In this document: positions 10,901-23,900 of the stretch, in pieces
Layout of the letters: the number at the start of each line of letters is the position of its first letter
How positions within the stretch are numbered: position 1 is the stretch's first letter
From: Achatina immaculata
Taxonomy: Eukaryota; Mollusca; Gastropoda; Stylommatophora; Achatinidae
Assembly: GCA_009760885.1 (NCBI GenBank)
Contig: CM019697.1
Span: forward strand, 29,752,710 to 29,816,709
Reading direction: 5' to 3'
Length of the DNA stretch: 64,000 nt
The notes under the pieces: model-generated
The model's input: the letters and a program-made list of their open reading frames with translations, nothing else
Database searches by the model: none
What the model was told of the DNA's origin: nothing
Position numbers and translations under genes: made by a program

Positions 10901-13125
10901 CATGCAATGAGAAGAGGGGGCACTGAAAATATTATAACAGGAAAAAACAGAAAGAAGAAGATCAAGAGGAAGACCAAATGACACTGGACAGTCTGACGGG
11001 ATGGTGTGAGAGGAGATCACCAACTGAGCTGATGGCCTGCATGAAGGATCGTGTACTCTGGAGGAGCATAACAGCCAACGCCAGTCGGCACGGCACCTAA
11101 TGATGATGATGATGATAATGACACCACCAAACAACAGACAATTTTTCATGACCTATTTTAAAAGATTCTTATTCTGTCATGGGCTACCTGGTGGAGAGAA
11201 AGCACAGCTAGCTTTCTCCGAGAAGCTTACAAAAGAATCAAATTAAAAACATCAAGACTATACTAATAAAAATATCAAGATTGCACATGTTAAAACATCA
11301 AAACTGAAAGTTACTATATTGTTTTCTTACTTACCTGGGATGGAAGGTACCACGATCAACAAGGTGGTCCTTCCATCCAGGTTAAGATTTTAATCTAAAA
11401 ACCCTCACCACCTCACCGTGGTACAATTATCTAGCAGCACCATGAGGTGTATAAAAACATCAAGACTATACAAATTAAAAACATCAAGTTTATATTTGTA
11501 TTCAATTTAAAAAACCCAAGGCAGACGTGGGGTCGTAGTGATTGATTGATTGATTGATCTTTATTTCAAAAGGGTTAAGAATTGGGCACGCAGGCCCGTC
11601 TGACATTCTGCCCTTTATCATACATCTTTCACTCTATTCCAGACATTCTACAAATATGCTAACGCCTGTCCAGGCAAAAGACACTGATAAAAGTATCTAT
11701 ATCTCCCTCTCGTGTACTCGAGACAAAAAATTTACGAGCTCCTCATACAACACGGGCATCGGACTGTAAAGCGAGACACACCGGACTGCATTTTTCATTT
11801 GCTTGTTTCAATGGAAAATTGATATTCAAGTGGAAACCACTACCTGGTAGGCTAACCCTCACTTCATTCTAAAACAATCAAATATAAACAAAAGAAAAAC
11901 TGAGAGAAAAATCAAGGGCAAATGTATATAGCGTGAACCTCGTTTTGTTTACACAGCATGAACCTCGTTTTGTTTACACATCATAAACCTCGTTTTGTTT
12001 ACACAGCATGAACCTCGTTTTGTTTACATAGCATGAAACTCGTCTTATTTACATAGCATGAACCTTGTTTTCTTTACATAGCCTTGCGAACGAAGAAAAA
12101 GAAGTTTTTCATAGCCTGAACTCTGTTTTGGTTACACTCCTTCATTCATTCATTCATTTGCATGTCCCGTGCGGAACTTTGCCTCCCTAACAGCACTCAT
12201 GTAGGCCTCTCGGTTGTGAGCAAGATGGCCTGCTGCTGATGCATCCATAACGATGTCTTGCACCCATCTTCGCCTTGGTCTTCCTCTCTTTCTTTTTCCC
12301 ATTATGTACCCTTCAAAGACAGTTTTCTACAGTTTATCATGACGTTTAATGTGTCCAAAATATTTAAGTTTTCACTATTTAATCTTCTTTACTAGCCAGC
12401 CTTCTTCAATATTAATTCTTGTAGCATGGATATATGAAAATATAATGAGGAATGTTAGAGAAGATGTAGACAAAGAATATTACGATGCCATAACAATTGG
12501 AGGTTATGAAATACCAGAGATTAGATATGCTGATGACACAGTTTTACTGTCCACAACACAAAAAGGAATGGAAAAACTAATTATGTCAGTCCGTAAGAGC
12601 AGCGAAGAGCAGAACCTCTATCTTAATGCAAAGAAAACTTAATTGACGACAAACGACAAAACAAACAAGGCAGTTGAGATATGTATCAATGAGGAAAAAT
12701 TGGAAGAAGTGGAGAGTTTTGAATATCTTGGATCACTACTAACTAATAATGGAGATACAATGAGGGAAATTAAAAGGAGGACGTCTATCGCTCTTCAGAA
12801 AGTAAAACAACTAAAGAATCTGTGGAGAGGAGCAGACAGAACTACAAAAATAAGATTTTTAAGGTCATGCATCTTTCCCATTGCAACATATGCCTGTGAG
12901 ACCTGGACAATTAACAAAACAGCTGAGAAACACATAAATGCAACTTTGAATGTAAATGCTACAGAAGAGTTCTCCAAATATCGTGGACACAAAAAAGAAC
13001 AAATATATCTGTGGTCAGGTTTTACAAGAATCCAATAGCTTTTGAGCATACAACGACTGTATACCATTAATTGACAGTACAAAGAGAGCGCTAGGATATA
13101 TAACGATAAGAATGAAGAAGACCCT

Positions 13126-13167
<42 letters not shown>

Positions 13168-16100
13168 GTCTAATCAGAAATCCACGGAATATTGAATTGC
13201 TTAATTCAAATTAACGGCTTGTCCGACTTATAATTTAATAACTTATAAGGGAAAAGAGGAAACACAGTGTACTACACGATATGTGTAGACCTACAAAAAC
13301 TCACACATATACATATATACACTAGGCTACAAGTCCTGACATAGTACGGTGGCGCCCTCTCACTATGACAGACACGCCTGTGTATATGTTTATTCTTGCT
13401 ACACTGACCAAGAGATTGGCGAGCTAAAAAAAAAGAAAATGGAAAAATTAATGGCTACATTTTGCTGACACAAACATATAAATACAGACAACCAGGTGGG
13501 TACATGAGAACTGCATGTTCTGTGCAGATGGTGGCTACATTTTACAACTGAATCCAACGTCAGAACTTCATCCAGCTCTGAACACGTCAATCGTTTCTTT
13601 TTCTCGCCACTCCTCCCCCCTCCATTCTCCTACTCCAGTGTGGAATAGAATTTGACTGGATGAAAAGACATGGCTGGTCTATACATGTGTCCAGCGCCTC
13701 ATCCCCCAAATCTCTCCTCCTCTCTTTTAACCTAATCCAAGCTTTAAATTGAGTTTTCCCAAAGCAATATCAGAACGAGGCCTAGGCGGAAATCGCATTA
13801 CTTTGACGTGATTTGCAATTCCACATTTTGATTTCACATTTTAGTGGGAGGAAAGTCCGGAAGCATTCACATCTTGCATAAATCACATGACAGCGCCATG
13901 AAGCTCCGTCTGTTGTGGAAGTGTATTTTATGTTTTTAAATAAAGCGGTCAGAATAGTATTCATCATCATCACCTTTTACTCCCTTAAGAGCATCGGCCA
14001 CGGTTAAAGGTTCTCCAGTCATCCTTGTTATTGGAATTATTCTTTGCTTCCTTCCATGTGCATCCCTTGTCTCTGAGCACTGTCATAATTTCTCTTCTCC
14101 AAGTAAGTCTAGGTCTTCCTCGTTTTCTATTTCCTTGAGGATTCCATGTCAGTGCCTGTCTTGCTATGCTGATGTCGGGTTTTCTCAGAGTGTGGCCAAT
14201 CTACCTCCTCTTCCATGACATGATCTGTAGGTTCATAGGTTCTTGTCCTGCCCTTTCCCAGACCTCCTCGTTCCTGATCTTGTCCTACCATTTAATGTTT
14301 AAAATCCTCAAGCAGTAGTTCATGAATGTTTGTATCCTCTGTTGTATTGTCTTGGTCATAACTCATGTCTCTGAACCAAATAGCAGGACAGTCTTTATGT
14401 TTGTACTGAAAAGCCTAAGTTTGGTTCTTGTTTTATGTTCTTGGATGATCATGTTTCTGAATATGTTATTCATGTTTTTCAACTTTCAGCGAGTCTAATA
14501 TGTGCATTATTGAATACTAAAAGACAAGTGGTAAATGATTCATTCATTCATTAATTTGCATGTCCCTTGCGGAACTTTGCCTCCCAAACAGCACTCCTGT
14601 AGGCCTCTCGGTTGTGAGCAAGATGGCCTGCTGCTGTTGCATCCATTTCCAGATCGTCAACGATGTCTTGCAGCCATCTTCGTCTTGGTCTTCCTCTTTT
14701 TTTTTTCCCATTATGTATCCTTCCAATACGGTTTCTCTAAATTATCATGACGTTTAATGTGTCCAAAATATTTCAGTTTTCTCTCTTTAATTAATGATTA
14801 GTGAAGACAAATAAAGCTTTCCACATTTGACATGAGTTCACTTCATGAATATGTTTGCCCATTCATCAAAATATAAATGATGCTCATTTTTTTAATCTAA
14901 AAAAATGAGGATGAAAATGAGTCATGAAAATATTTTTATTTTTAAACTGTTTGGAGAATTAGTTAAGAAGGACAGTCATCCATATATTCTGGACACATTC
15001 ATAGGTGCTCAGATCTCCTCTTCAGTATCTCCTACAGCCTACAGTAACACGTGACACCTGTTCTTTGTGGCTGATCACCCGTCTGCAGCGCTTGATGAAT
15101 TGTTTATTTTTCGCCGCACAAAGTCTCACCCCCAACTCCTTCGTTCTTGACAACCAGGCTGATTCGCAGTTGTCAGAGAAGTCCTTTGTTGAACCAGATT
15201 CTCTAGTACTCTTTGGAGAATTGTCCTACAAATACTGGAAACAATGTAGGCACGGAGCTGCAGGTGTAGTTAGGTTTGACAGTGTAGTTTCTCCGAAAAT
15301 AAATTCTGCACGAACTGGTCTCACTACGTGAAACTAAATTTAAGGAGAATCTTCCGTCTATCCAAAATATCTGGCTTAGATTACGGTTGTAGTCCATGTG
15401 ACCTACTTTAAAAAAATCATTAAGCAACTACGCCAACACAACGCAAACGACAAACTGGCACGGAATGCAATTCTTAATGCTGTCATTCACTGTCTAGTAG
15501 GACTTAGATATGTCCCAGTGCACCGTTATGTATTGACCATTTCATGTCTGGCAACATAAAACATTTTTTACATTTCTTATCAATGAAATCAAATAAGGGA
15601 CAACCTCTGATGCGACTCATTTTTCTAATGTAGCCGTTTTTTTCTTTATCTATCTATCTATAAGACAACGATTAAATGTTATTACTTTCCGTGTTGAAAA
15701 ACGTCGAATATCTTTCTTCTCTTCCTTGGGCGGTCCTTGTTTTTTCAAGCAGGAAAAGTTTGGTATAAGTATATATAAAATGTTAATATATAAGTAAACA
15801 GGAAGCTTCTAACCAGTCTCCAATCACTTCAATCACCCCAACCACGGAGGCAAGTCTGATTTTCTAGTAAAAGCCATTAAACAATGTCACTCTGATGACA
15901 GAAACTGCCAGGCGCTTGAGAACCGCTGCATTCAGGAATATAGGACCCTGGAATTGCATGGTTTGAACTCGAAATTCAGCTACACTTAACATTCCCTTTC
16001 TCCACAATCATGTCCCTCTCTGCAAAGTTCTACTCTTTCCCTTCACTTGTAACTTATATTACAGAACCCCCTCACTGCACTAGATTACAAACTCTCTACC

Positions 16101-19100
16101 CCATCTATATTCATATATTCCACCCATCTTTTCTCGGCTAGATTATCACTGTATTCCCCCCTCCCCCCACCCATTCTCTCCTTTCCACTTTCCCCATTCC
16201 TCTTTACTACCAACTTATTACACATCCCAAGCCTTCATTTAAACATTCACAAAACTCTGCTACGTGCACTCCTGGATGCAGATTCCTACAAGTCACTGCT
16301 AAGTGCTCCCCTTTTTTCTAATTTTTTTCCATTCCTAGTTTCTGTATAGCATTCATGTGAATTTATGTTTTACTTTCTTTCCTATTTTTGTGTCCTGTAT
16401 GCTTTTTTGTATCACAAAATGTAAACCAGAAAAGTCACAACTGAGCTGCTCCTACTTTTGTTTTAAATAGTCAACATTTTGTTTTACCACTTAAGTCAAA
16501 ATTATTTTCTCGTGTCATTTGGTCAGTGAGTTGAGATATTGTTCTTTTAGCAGTCCTCTCTCTCTATCTTCCAGTGATTACCATGTTTTCTAACTTCTGT
16601 CTTTTCATCACATGCGCAAGAAATGTTTGTTTTTTTTCTTAGGGAAGTATCCATCATTTATTCTTATGGCTGACCAGGGTATTTGTTGCGTCGGTCTCCA
16701 AAGCCACATTTCTGTTGTTTCCAGTTTCTTGTTCTTGGTTAACTGTCAAAGATTGACAAGCGTATAGTAATGTAAGTTCAACATAGGGCTGTGACACTCT
16801 TTTCCTCATTTTAGGGATATTCTTTCATTTGTCAGTAGTTTGTTCACCTCATTAAAAGTTTCTTGTGCATACTTTATACATACCAAGTAGTGTAGCTAAC
16901 ACAGCAGACGTGTTGTGGAAACAAAAAGACAAGATAAATAAAGAAGGAAAGGAAGGGTGTCTTAATTGTGTACGCTGTCAATCTGCTTAATGATTCATCT
17001 CCTGTTATTTTCTGTCCATTATAGCATTGTCTCCCTGTTCTTCAGTCCGGACGTTTCTGTATTAGTCTGAATAGATTTCAGTTTTTTTTTGTTACTGGGC
17101 CTCATAACAATACTCTACAGGCCTGGCTATAAGATTATGTCAGTTTCAGTTTAGTTTACCCAAACTTCGTTTGTCTTATTCTTATTATATAATTCTTCGT
17201 TTGTCTTATTCATGTCATATACTCCTTCGTTTGTCTTTTTCTTGTCATATACTCTTTCTGAAAGACCCGAGGATTGTAAAACATCTATACTGGCAGCAGG
17301 AAGCAGCGATTCAAGTTGAAAATAAAACTGGAAAATATCAACCAATAAAACAGAGAGTGCGACAGGGATGTGTACTATCTCCAGATCTTTTTTCTCGTAC
17401 AGCGAGAATATTCTAAGAACGATCAGTGGAGAACCAGATATAAAAGTAGGAGGATACAATATTAACAACTTTTGATATGCTGACGACACAGTACTGGTAG
17501 CTGAGAACCAACAAGACCTGCAAAATCTCTTGGATAAAGTCGCAAAAGAAAGTGAAAGGAAAGGCCTTACTTTGAACATCAAAAAGACAGAGACTATGGT
17601 TACACCTAAGAAACAGAATCCACATAAAATTAAATGAAGTCATTCTAAAGAAAGTGCAGAAATTCATATACCTTGGAGCAGTAATAACTTCAGATGGGAA
17701 ATGCAAAACAGAAATTAAGAACAGAATAGGCCATGCAAAGACTGCATTTCAGAGAATGAGAAACATATTAACACATCCTTATCACTGAAAGTTAGAAAAC
17801 AAGTCCTAAAATGCTATATTGAACCTATCTTGTTATATGGAAGTGAATCATGGACAATAGGCAGGTCTGCACAAAAGTCATTGGAAGCAGCAGAAATGTG
17901 GTTTATTAGAAGAATGTTGCGAATTCCCTGGACAGCAAAAATAACTAATGGAAAATGTTTGAGAACAGCTAGAAAAATCTTGTCAAAAAAAGACAATGTA
18001 CTTTCATAGGACATGCAATGAGAAGAGGGGGCATTGAAAATATTATAACAACAGGAAAAATAGAAGGAAGAAGATCAAGAGGAAGACCCAGAGAAATGAT
18101 ACTGGGCAGTCTGATAGGATGGTGTGAGAGGAGATCACCAACTGAGCATGAAGGATCGTGTACTTTAGAGAAGCACAATAGCCAACGCCAGTCGGCACGG
18201 CGCCTGATGATGATGATATACTCATCGTCTTATTCTTGTCATATACTCCTTCGTTTGTCTTATTCTTGTCATATACTCCTTCGTTTGTCTTATACTTGTC
18301 ATATACTCCCTCGTTTGTCTTATTCTTGTCATATAACCCCCCCCCCGTTTGTTTTATTCTTGTCATATACCTTCTCGTTTGTGTTATTCTTGTCATATAC
18401 TCCCTCATTTGTCTTATTCTTGTCATATATTCCTTAGTTTGTCTTATACTTGTCATATACTCCCTCGTTTGTCTTATAGTTGTCATATACTCCCTCGTTT
18501 GTCTGTACTTGTCATATACTCCTTCGTTTGTCTTATACTTGTCATATACTCCCTCGTTTGTCTTATACTTGTCATATGTTTCCTCCATTGTCTAATTCTT
18601 GTCATATACTCCCTAGTTTGTATTATACTTGTTATATACTCCCTAGTTTGTCTTATACTTGTTACATACTCCCTAGTTTGTCTTATGCTTGTTATATACT
18701 CCCTAGTTTGTCTTATACTTGTCATATAATCCTAGAACAAATTTAAAGAAAAAAAAAGAAGAGAAAAGAGAAGAAAAATGTTTCAAATGAAAACAATAAA
18801 TATGTAATTTTTAGCAGACGGACGACTCGTTAACTTTATTTAAACATAAATCGTATCTTCACATCCAAAGGTTAGAAACGTAAACAACATTACAGTTCTT
18901 TAAAAAATATTTTTGTTCTCCGCCTTTAAATATATTTCTTAATGCTATAGAATTTCTTTTATTTATAAAGTGCAGACATCAATATTTTCTGTTAATCTGG
19001 TGTCTTGGAAAAATGTACCACTCCTGTATTTTACAAGTTTAAACTGCATCAGAATTGTGAAAAAAAGAGGCTATTTAATAGTAAGATTATGAGAAACAGT

Positions 19101-20918
19101 GTCCAGTAGAGCATACATTATTGTTGTAAATGAGAGTACTGTCCCCTAGGCTTCCTTCCAATCAAATCTCATTAACATATATGAAATAGATCTATTTCTT
19201 CGTCCTGTATGTTTTTGTATGATTAAGGCTCGCGCCGAAACGTCAAGACTACAACTATGTACTTGTTAAGTAACAATGCTGTTCCTATCTTTTCCCTAGT
19301 TTATACATAACGATACATGTAGTACGTAAGAGAACTCTGCAGATATATTAGTACATGCACATGGAACATCTGAGAACTCTGCAGATAGATATGATCTATA
19401 GGAGAACTTATAGATATGCATTATGTTATTATGTTATGCTATGTTATGTTATAGATGGTTTATCATCACTGCACCCAGACACGTCCATTGGTGCTTTGAC
19501 CTCCTGCTCACTATATCCCTCAGCCTTACAGCGACTAAGTGTGCCAGTTCTGTGTTGACTGACTGTTCATGCTCCTGGAATACCGCTCAGTTCTTGCGAT
19601 GTCTTTCTTCACTCTCAGCTTGTACATCCGAGACAGCGATGTCAAGTCACCTCCTTTCAAAGTCCTCCCCTCTTCTACGCCCTCTGTGGACATTAGCGAT
19701 GTCAGCACGATCCATCATCTACGGTGTCCAAACCATTCATCTACCAGTTCTTTCATTGCCCGGACACCAGCATAACTTGGTACAAAATGATGGTGATCCT
19801 GCGAATCTCTGACCTCTGCAAGGACACCAGCCACTGTCCTGCATATCGAATTCTTATGGTACATAAGAGAACTTGATAGCTACGCATGGTGCACAGGAGA
19901 ACTTGATAGCTACGTATGGTGCATAGGAGAACTTGATAGCTACGCATGGTACATAAAAGAACTTGATAATTACGCATGGTACATAAGATAACTAGATAGC
20001 TGCGCATGGTATATAAGATAACTAGATAGCTACGCATGGTATCTAAGATAACTAGATAGGTGTGCATAGTACATAAGATAACTAGATAGGTGTGCATGGT
20101 ATATAAGATAACTAGATAGCTACGCATGGTACATAAGGGAACTAGCTAGTTCCGCTTGGTACACATGAGAACTTAACGGCTACACATAGGACGTACGAGA
20201 TGGTACATAGGAGAACTTGATAGTTACGCATGGCACATAGGAGAACTTGATAGTTACGCATGGTACATAGAAGAACTTGATAGCTACACACAGTACATAG
20301 GAAAACTTGATAACTACGCGTGGTACAAAAAAGAAACTTGATAGTTGCGCATAGTACATAGGAGAACTTGATAGCTACACATGGCACATAGGAAACTTGA
20401 CAGCTACATGTGATACACAAAAGAGCTCCATAGTTACAAGCCCATCGTGTGGTACACGGGACCTGAGCACATGCCTGGGAAGCAAAGAATAGGACCATTG
20501 TACCCTACCACGGATGATCGTAGAAGGCGACTAATGAGGGTTCGGCATGGGGCTAGCAACCTTATCCGGTAAAACAAACCATCAGACTGCTACAGAAACA
20601 GAAGCAGCGGGAAAAAAATAACATCTTGTTGGCAGAAATCCAGATGAAGCCACTGACAGAAATTATTGAGGAAAGACGCTGGCGATGGTTGGGACATGCG
20701 CTTCGAATGACTGACAACTCACTACCAAAAATAGCACTAAGATGGACACCACAGGGGAACAGAAGTAAGGGTAGACCAAAAGAGACATGGAGAAGAACAA
20801 CAGAAAGGATGTTGAGCAATAGAGGGCTCACATGGGCAAAAGTAAAAAAAAAGACAAGGGACAGGCGTTTGTGGAAAACCCTTGCGGAAGCCCCATATGC
20901 CCTGGGCACTTAAGGTTC

Positions 20919-20955
<37 letters not shown>

Positions 20956-23900
20956 TTACAAACAGCACATCAGAGAATAAACTCTCATGTTATCAAGTAA
21001 ATTTAGTGTAGATAGACTCAGCACGTTTATGAAAACATAACTTGCCATCAACATTGTGTTACAAACACCTGTAGACAAAGACAAATCAAGCCCTTTTTAC
21101 CCACCGAATCTGTAATTGTATTTAACTAGGATTGTATTTAACTAGGATTGTATTTAACTAGGATTGTATTTAACTAGAATTGTATTTTATTCAGGAAAAC
21201 ATGGCTACACATTCATCTACCTCTCTATCTGCACTCATCCACGGACAACACAACCACAAAATTTGAAAAATGAGGGAAAATGATCAACTTTTTTTTTCTT
21301 AACATCTAATTGTTAATGTACATCCAATAATAAACACTCATCAACAACTCGACTACATTAAACGAAAACAGAACATACACACACTTGTGTCAGGACACCC
21401 CAACTCGGCTTCCCGGTATGCACGTGGCAACAATAAGACTTGGACACCAAATTGACACTGACAAACACACACTAAAGCCAACCAATCGCTCTACCCCACA
21501 GCCAACTAGTCGTTCTGCCCCACAGCCAACCAATCGCTCTGCTTGGCTGCGTAAATTCTTACACAGCAGTTCACAGTACGAAACATATAACATTCAACAT
21601 TCATAAGCATAACATAAAGCATCGTAATCAATATTCCAATATGGAGACGTATTGCCACTTCGCACTTAAACGTTGTAATATATCTCTTTGACTACCTATC
21701 CGTAGAGGTAACAATGAACATAAATAAAGCATAACCAAAAATGGCGTCATCCTGGCGCTCAACACGCAAGGAAAAGTTTTATTCATGAATTTGCGACCAT
21801 TCCTCTGTGCCATCAGAAAACTGATTCTTCGTTATACATCATATTCAGCAAAACAAGCGAATTCATATGCACCATCATCAATTAATGAAACGTACAGCGA
21901 AAGAAATGACATCGAGGGAGTCAAATAATGCTTCTCAAAACATCTGATACAAAAGCTACCACAACATAAAACTATGTACAGACCAGGCGTTTTCTCCTTC
22001 ACCGATCCGTCCTCAGCGAAATCTTCTACCTCATCATCTGGAACAGCTGAGTAGTAACAAACATCGACACCTACCTCATCATCTGGAACAGCTGAGTAGT
22101 AACAAACATCGACACCTACCTCATCATCTGGAACAGCTGAGTAGTAACAAACATCGACACCTACCTCATCATCTGGAACAGCTGAGTAGTAACAAACATC
22201 GACACCTACGAACAGTTGAGTAGTAACAAACATCGACACCTACGAACTCCACTCCCCACCCCTCTTGGACACTAGTCCTCTATGGAACAAAACCAGTGCT
22301 CGGCAAACAACCATATTTAAAACTTTTGCTGGGAATCTTCCCACCTCATTCAAGAGTCCATAAGTCGGTGGCACGACCTCTAGGATGGCTACACCAAGTG
22401 TTCCAAACCAAACCTGGAAAACCATCGACCTCTATTTCTGAGAGAGAGAGAGAGACAGAGAGGAGAAGGGAGAGAAGAGAAAGAGAAAGATAGAAGAGGG
22501 AGAGAGCAAGAGAAACAGAGAAGAGAGAGAGAGCAAAAGAGGAGCATCTAAACAGCTGAAACTGAAGAAGAAACATTTCTTCATAACCACTTAGCCACGA
22601 AAGAGACCTGCCTGTGACAAGTTAAGAAACACACTTTCATAACCACTTAGCCACGAAAGAGACCTGCCTGTGACAAGTTAAGAAATACACCTTCATAACC
22701 ACTTAGCCACGAGAGAGACCGATCTTTTCCTATGTGGTCTTTGCAAAAAAAAGGAAGCAAGCTAAATTAAAATAAATAAATAAATAATACCAGGTTTTCT
22801 TGCTATTTTTTTTCTTCCATCTGGTTGATGTTGTTTTTTTTTTTCTTCTTTCGAACCATATTTGTCAATTTATTGTTCCTTGCTGTTGGCTGAGAGATGT
22901 GTGGATATGTTCACTTTGGCTCCCCCCCCCCTCTCTCTCTCTCTCTCATACAACAGCCGAAAAGCAGGTGGAATTGGTGAGCACGGATAATTGTGTTAGG
23001 TTCTGCGGGGAAGAAACATTAAATATTTATATTTAAATTAAGCGCACCCAGTCGAACATGGTGCACTCGTAAACAGAAATGAAAATGTAATTTTTTACTT
23101 ACAGTCTCTAAGCAAAACAGGAACCTAAGTTAGCCCTATAGGATTAAACTTTCAGTTTTTTGCGGGCTGTCCTGAGACAACACCAAGTATTTCAGACAAC
23201 GCGTAGTTCATAGAAGAAAGTTCAAAGAAATTTTAAACTGAAAAGCTAAATCGCTGAAAGAGCGCCAAGTGAAACGGGAAAGAGGCCTGTATTTTAGATA
23301 ATGCAGTACCGGCTGTTTGAAAAAGTACGAGTACAGAATTGTACTATTATATCCTTGTGATTACCAAGCGGTTACTCCGACTTACAGACTAAAAACATTT
23401 TACAGATGAGTATTATTATCTTTGTATCTTTGAGTTTAAGATCCATTGTAATAAATATTTATCAGGACCAAAATCCAGCAGAAAAAGTATTATATACGAA
23501 TGCATATGATAATAATCAGTTCGGTTTCTTACAATTCTTAGAACAGACCTGGGAAGTTAACTTCTGAATTAGCTCCACCAGCATGAGAATATGTTAATCC
23601 TTGTATCAGCGGGCAGTCTGTACATGAACCCCACTTGAAAGTATGTTAGGAATGAGTTCTGCCAGATGTAGTATGTAGGCCATACTGTCAGGGTCACCTC
23701 TCTGTCGCAGTACGATAGTTTCTTCCCATCGTTAAGTTTTTTTTTTTTAAGTTTCAGCGCATAAAAGTGAGAGAAGAAGAATTGAAACTAAGATTCTGTT
23801 ACAGAGATTTAAGTCTCCAGCAAACTCAAAAACGTTGATTATTGATCCTTTGGAATAATATTGGTTGTGAGGTGAAAACCTCCAGAACACTGTAAGTTTA

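Noticed and set aside
15005..15331. 108-codon plus-strand frame in nAChR intron 1
   Set aside because: No recognised domain and no credible acceptor and donor pair. The length is within what is expected by chance in a locally GC-richer stretch.
18043..18729. Open frames of 119-181 codons on both strands
   Set aside because: They come from a 30-bp array, a multiple of three, so all frames stay open. The product is only the repeated unit.
22025..22245. CRISPR-like direct repeats
   Set aside because: The units are contiguous, without unique spacers, in eukaryotic DNA. It is an ordinary tandem repeat.
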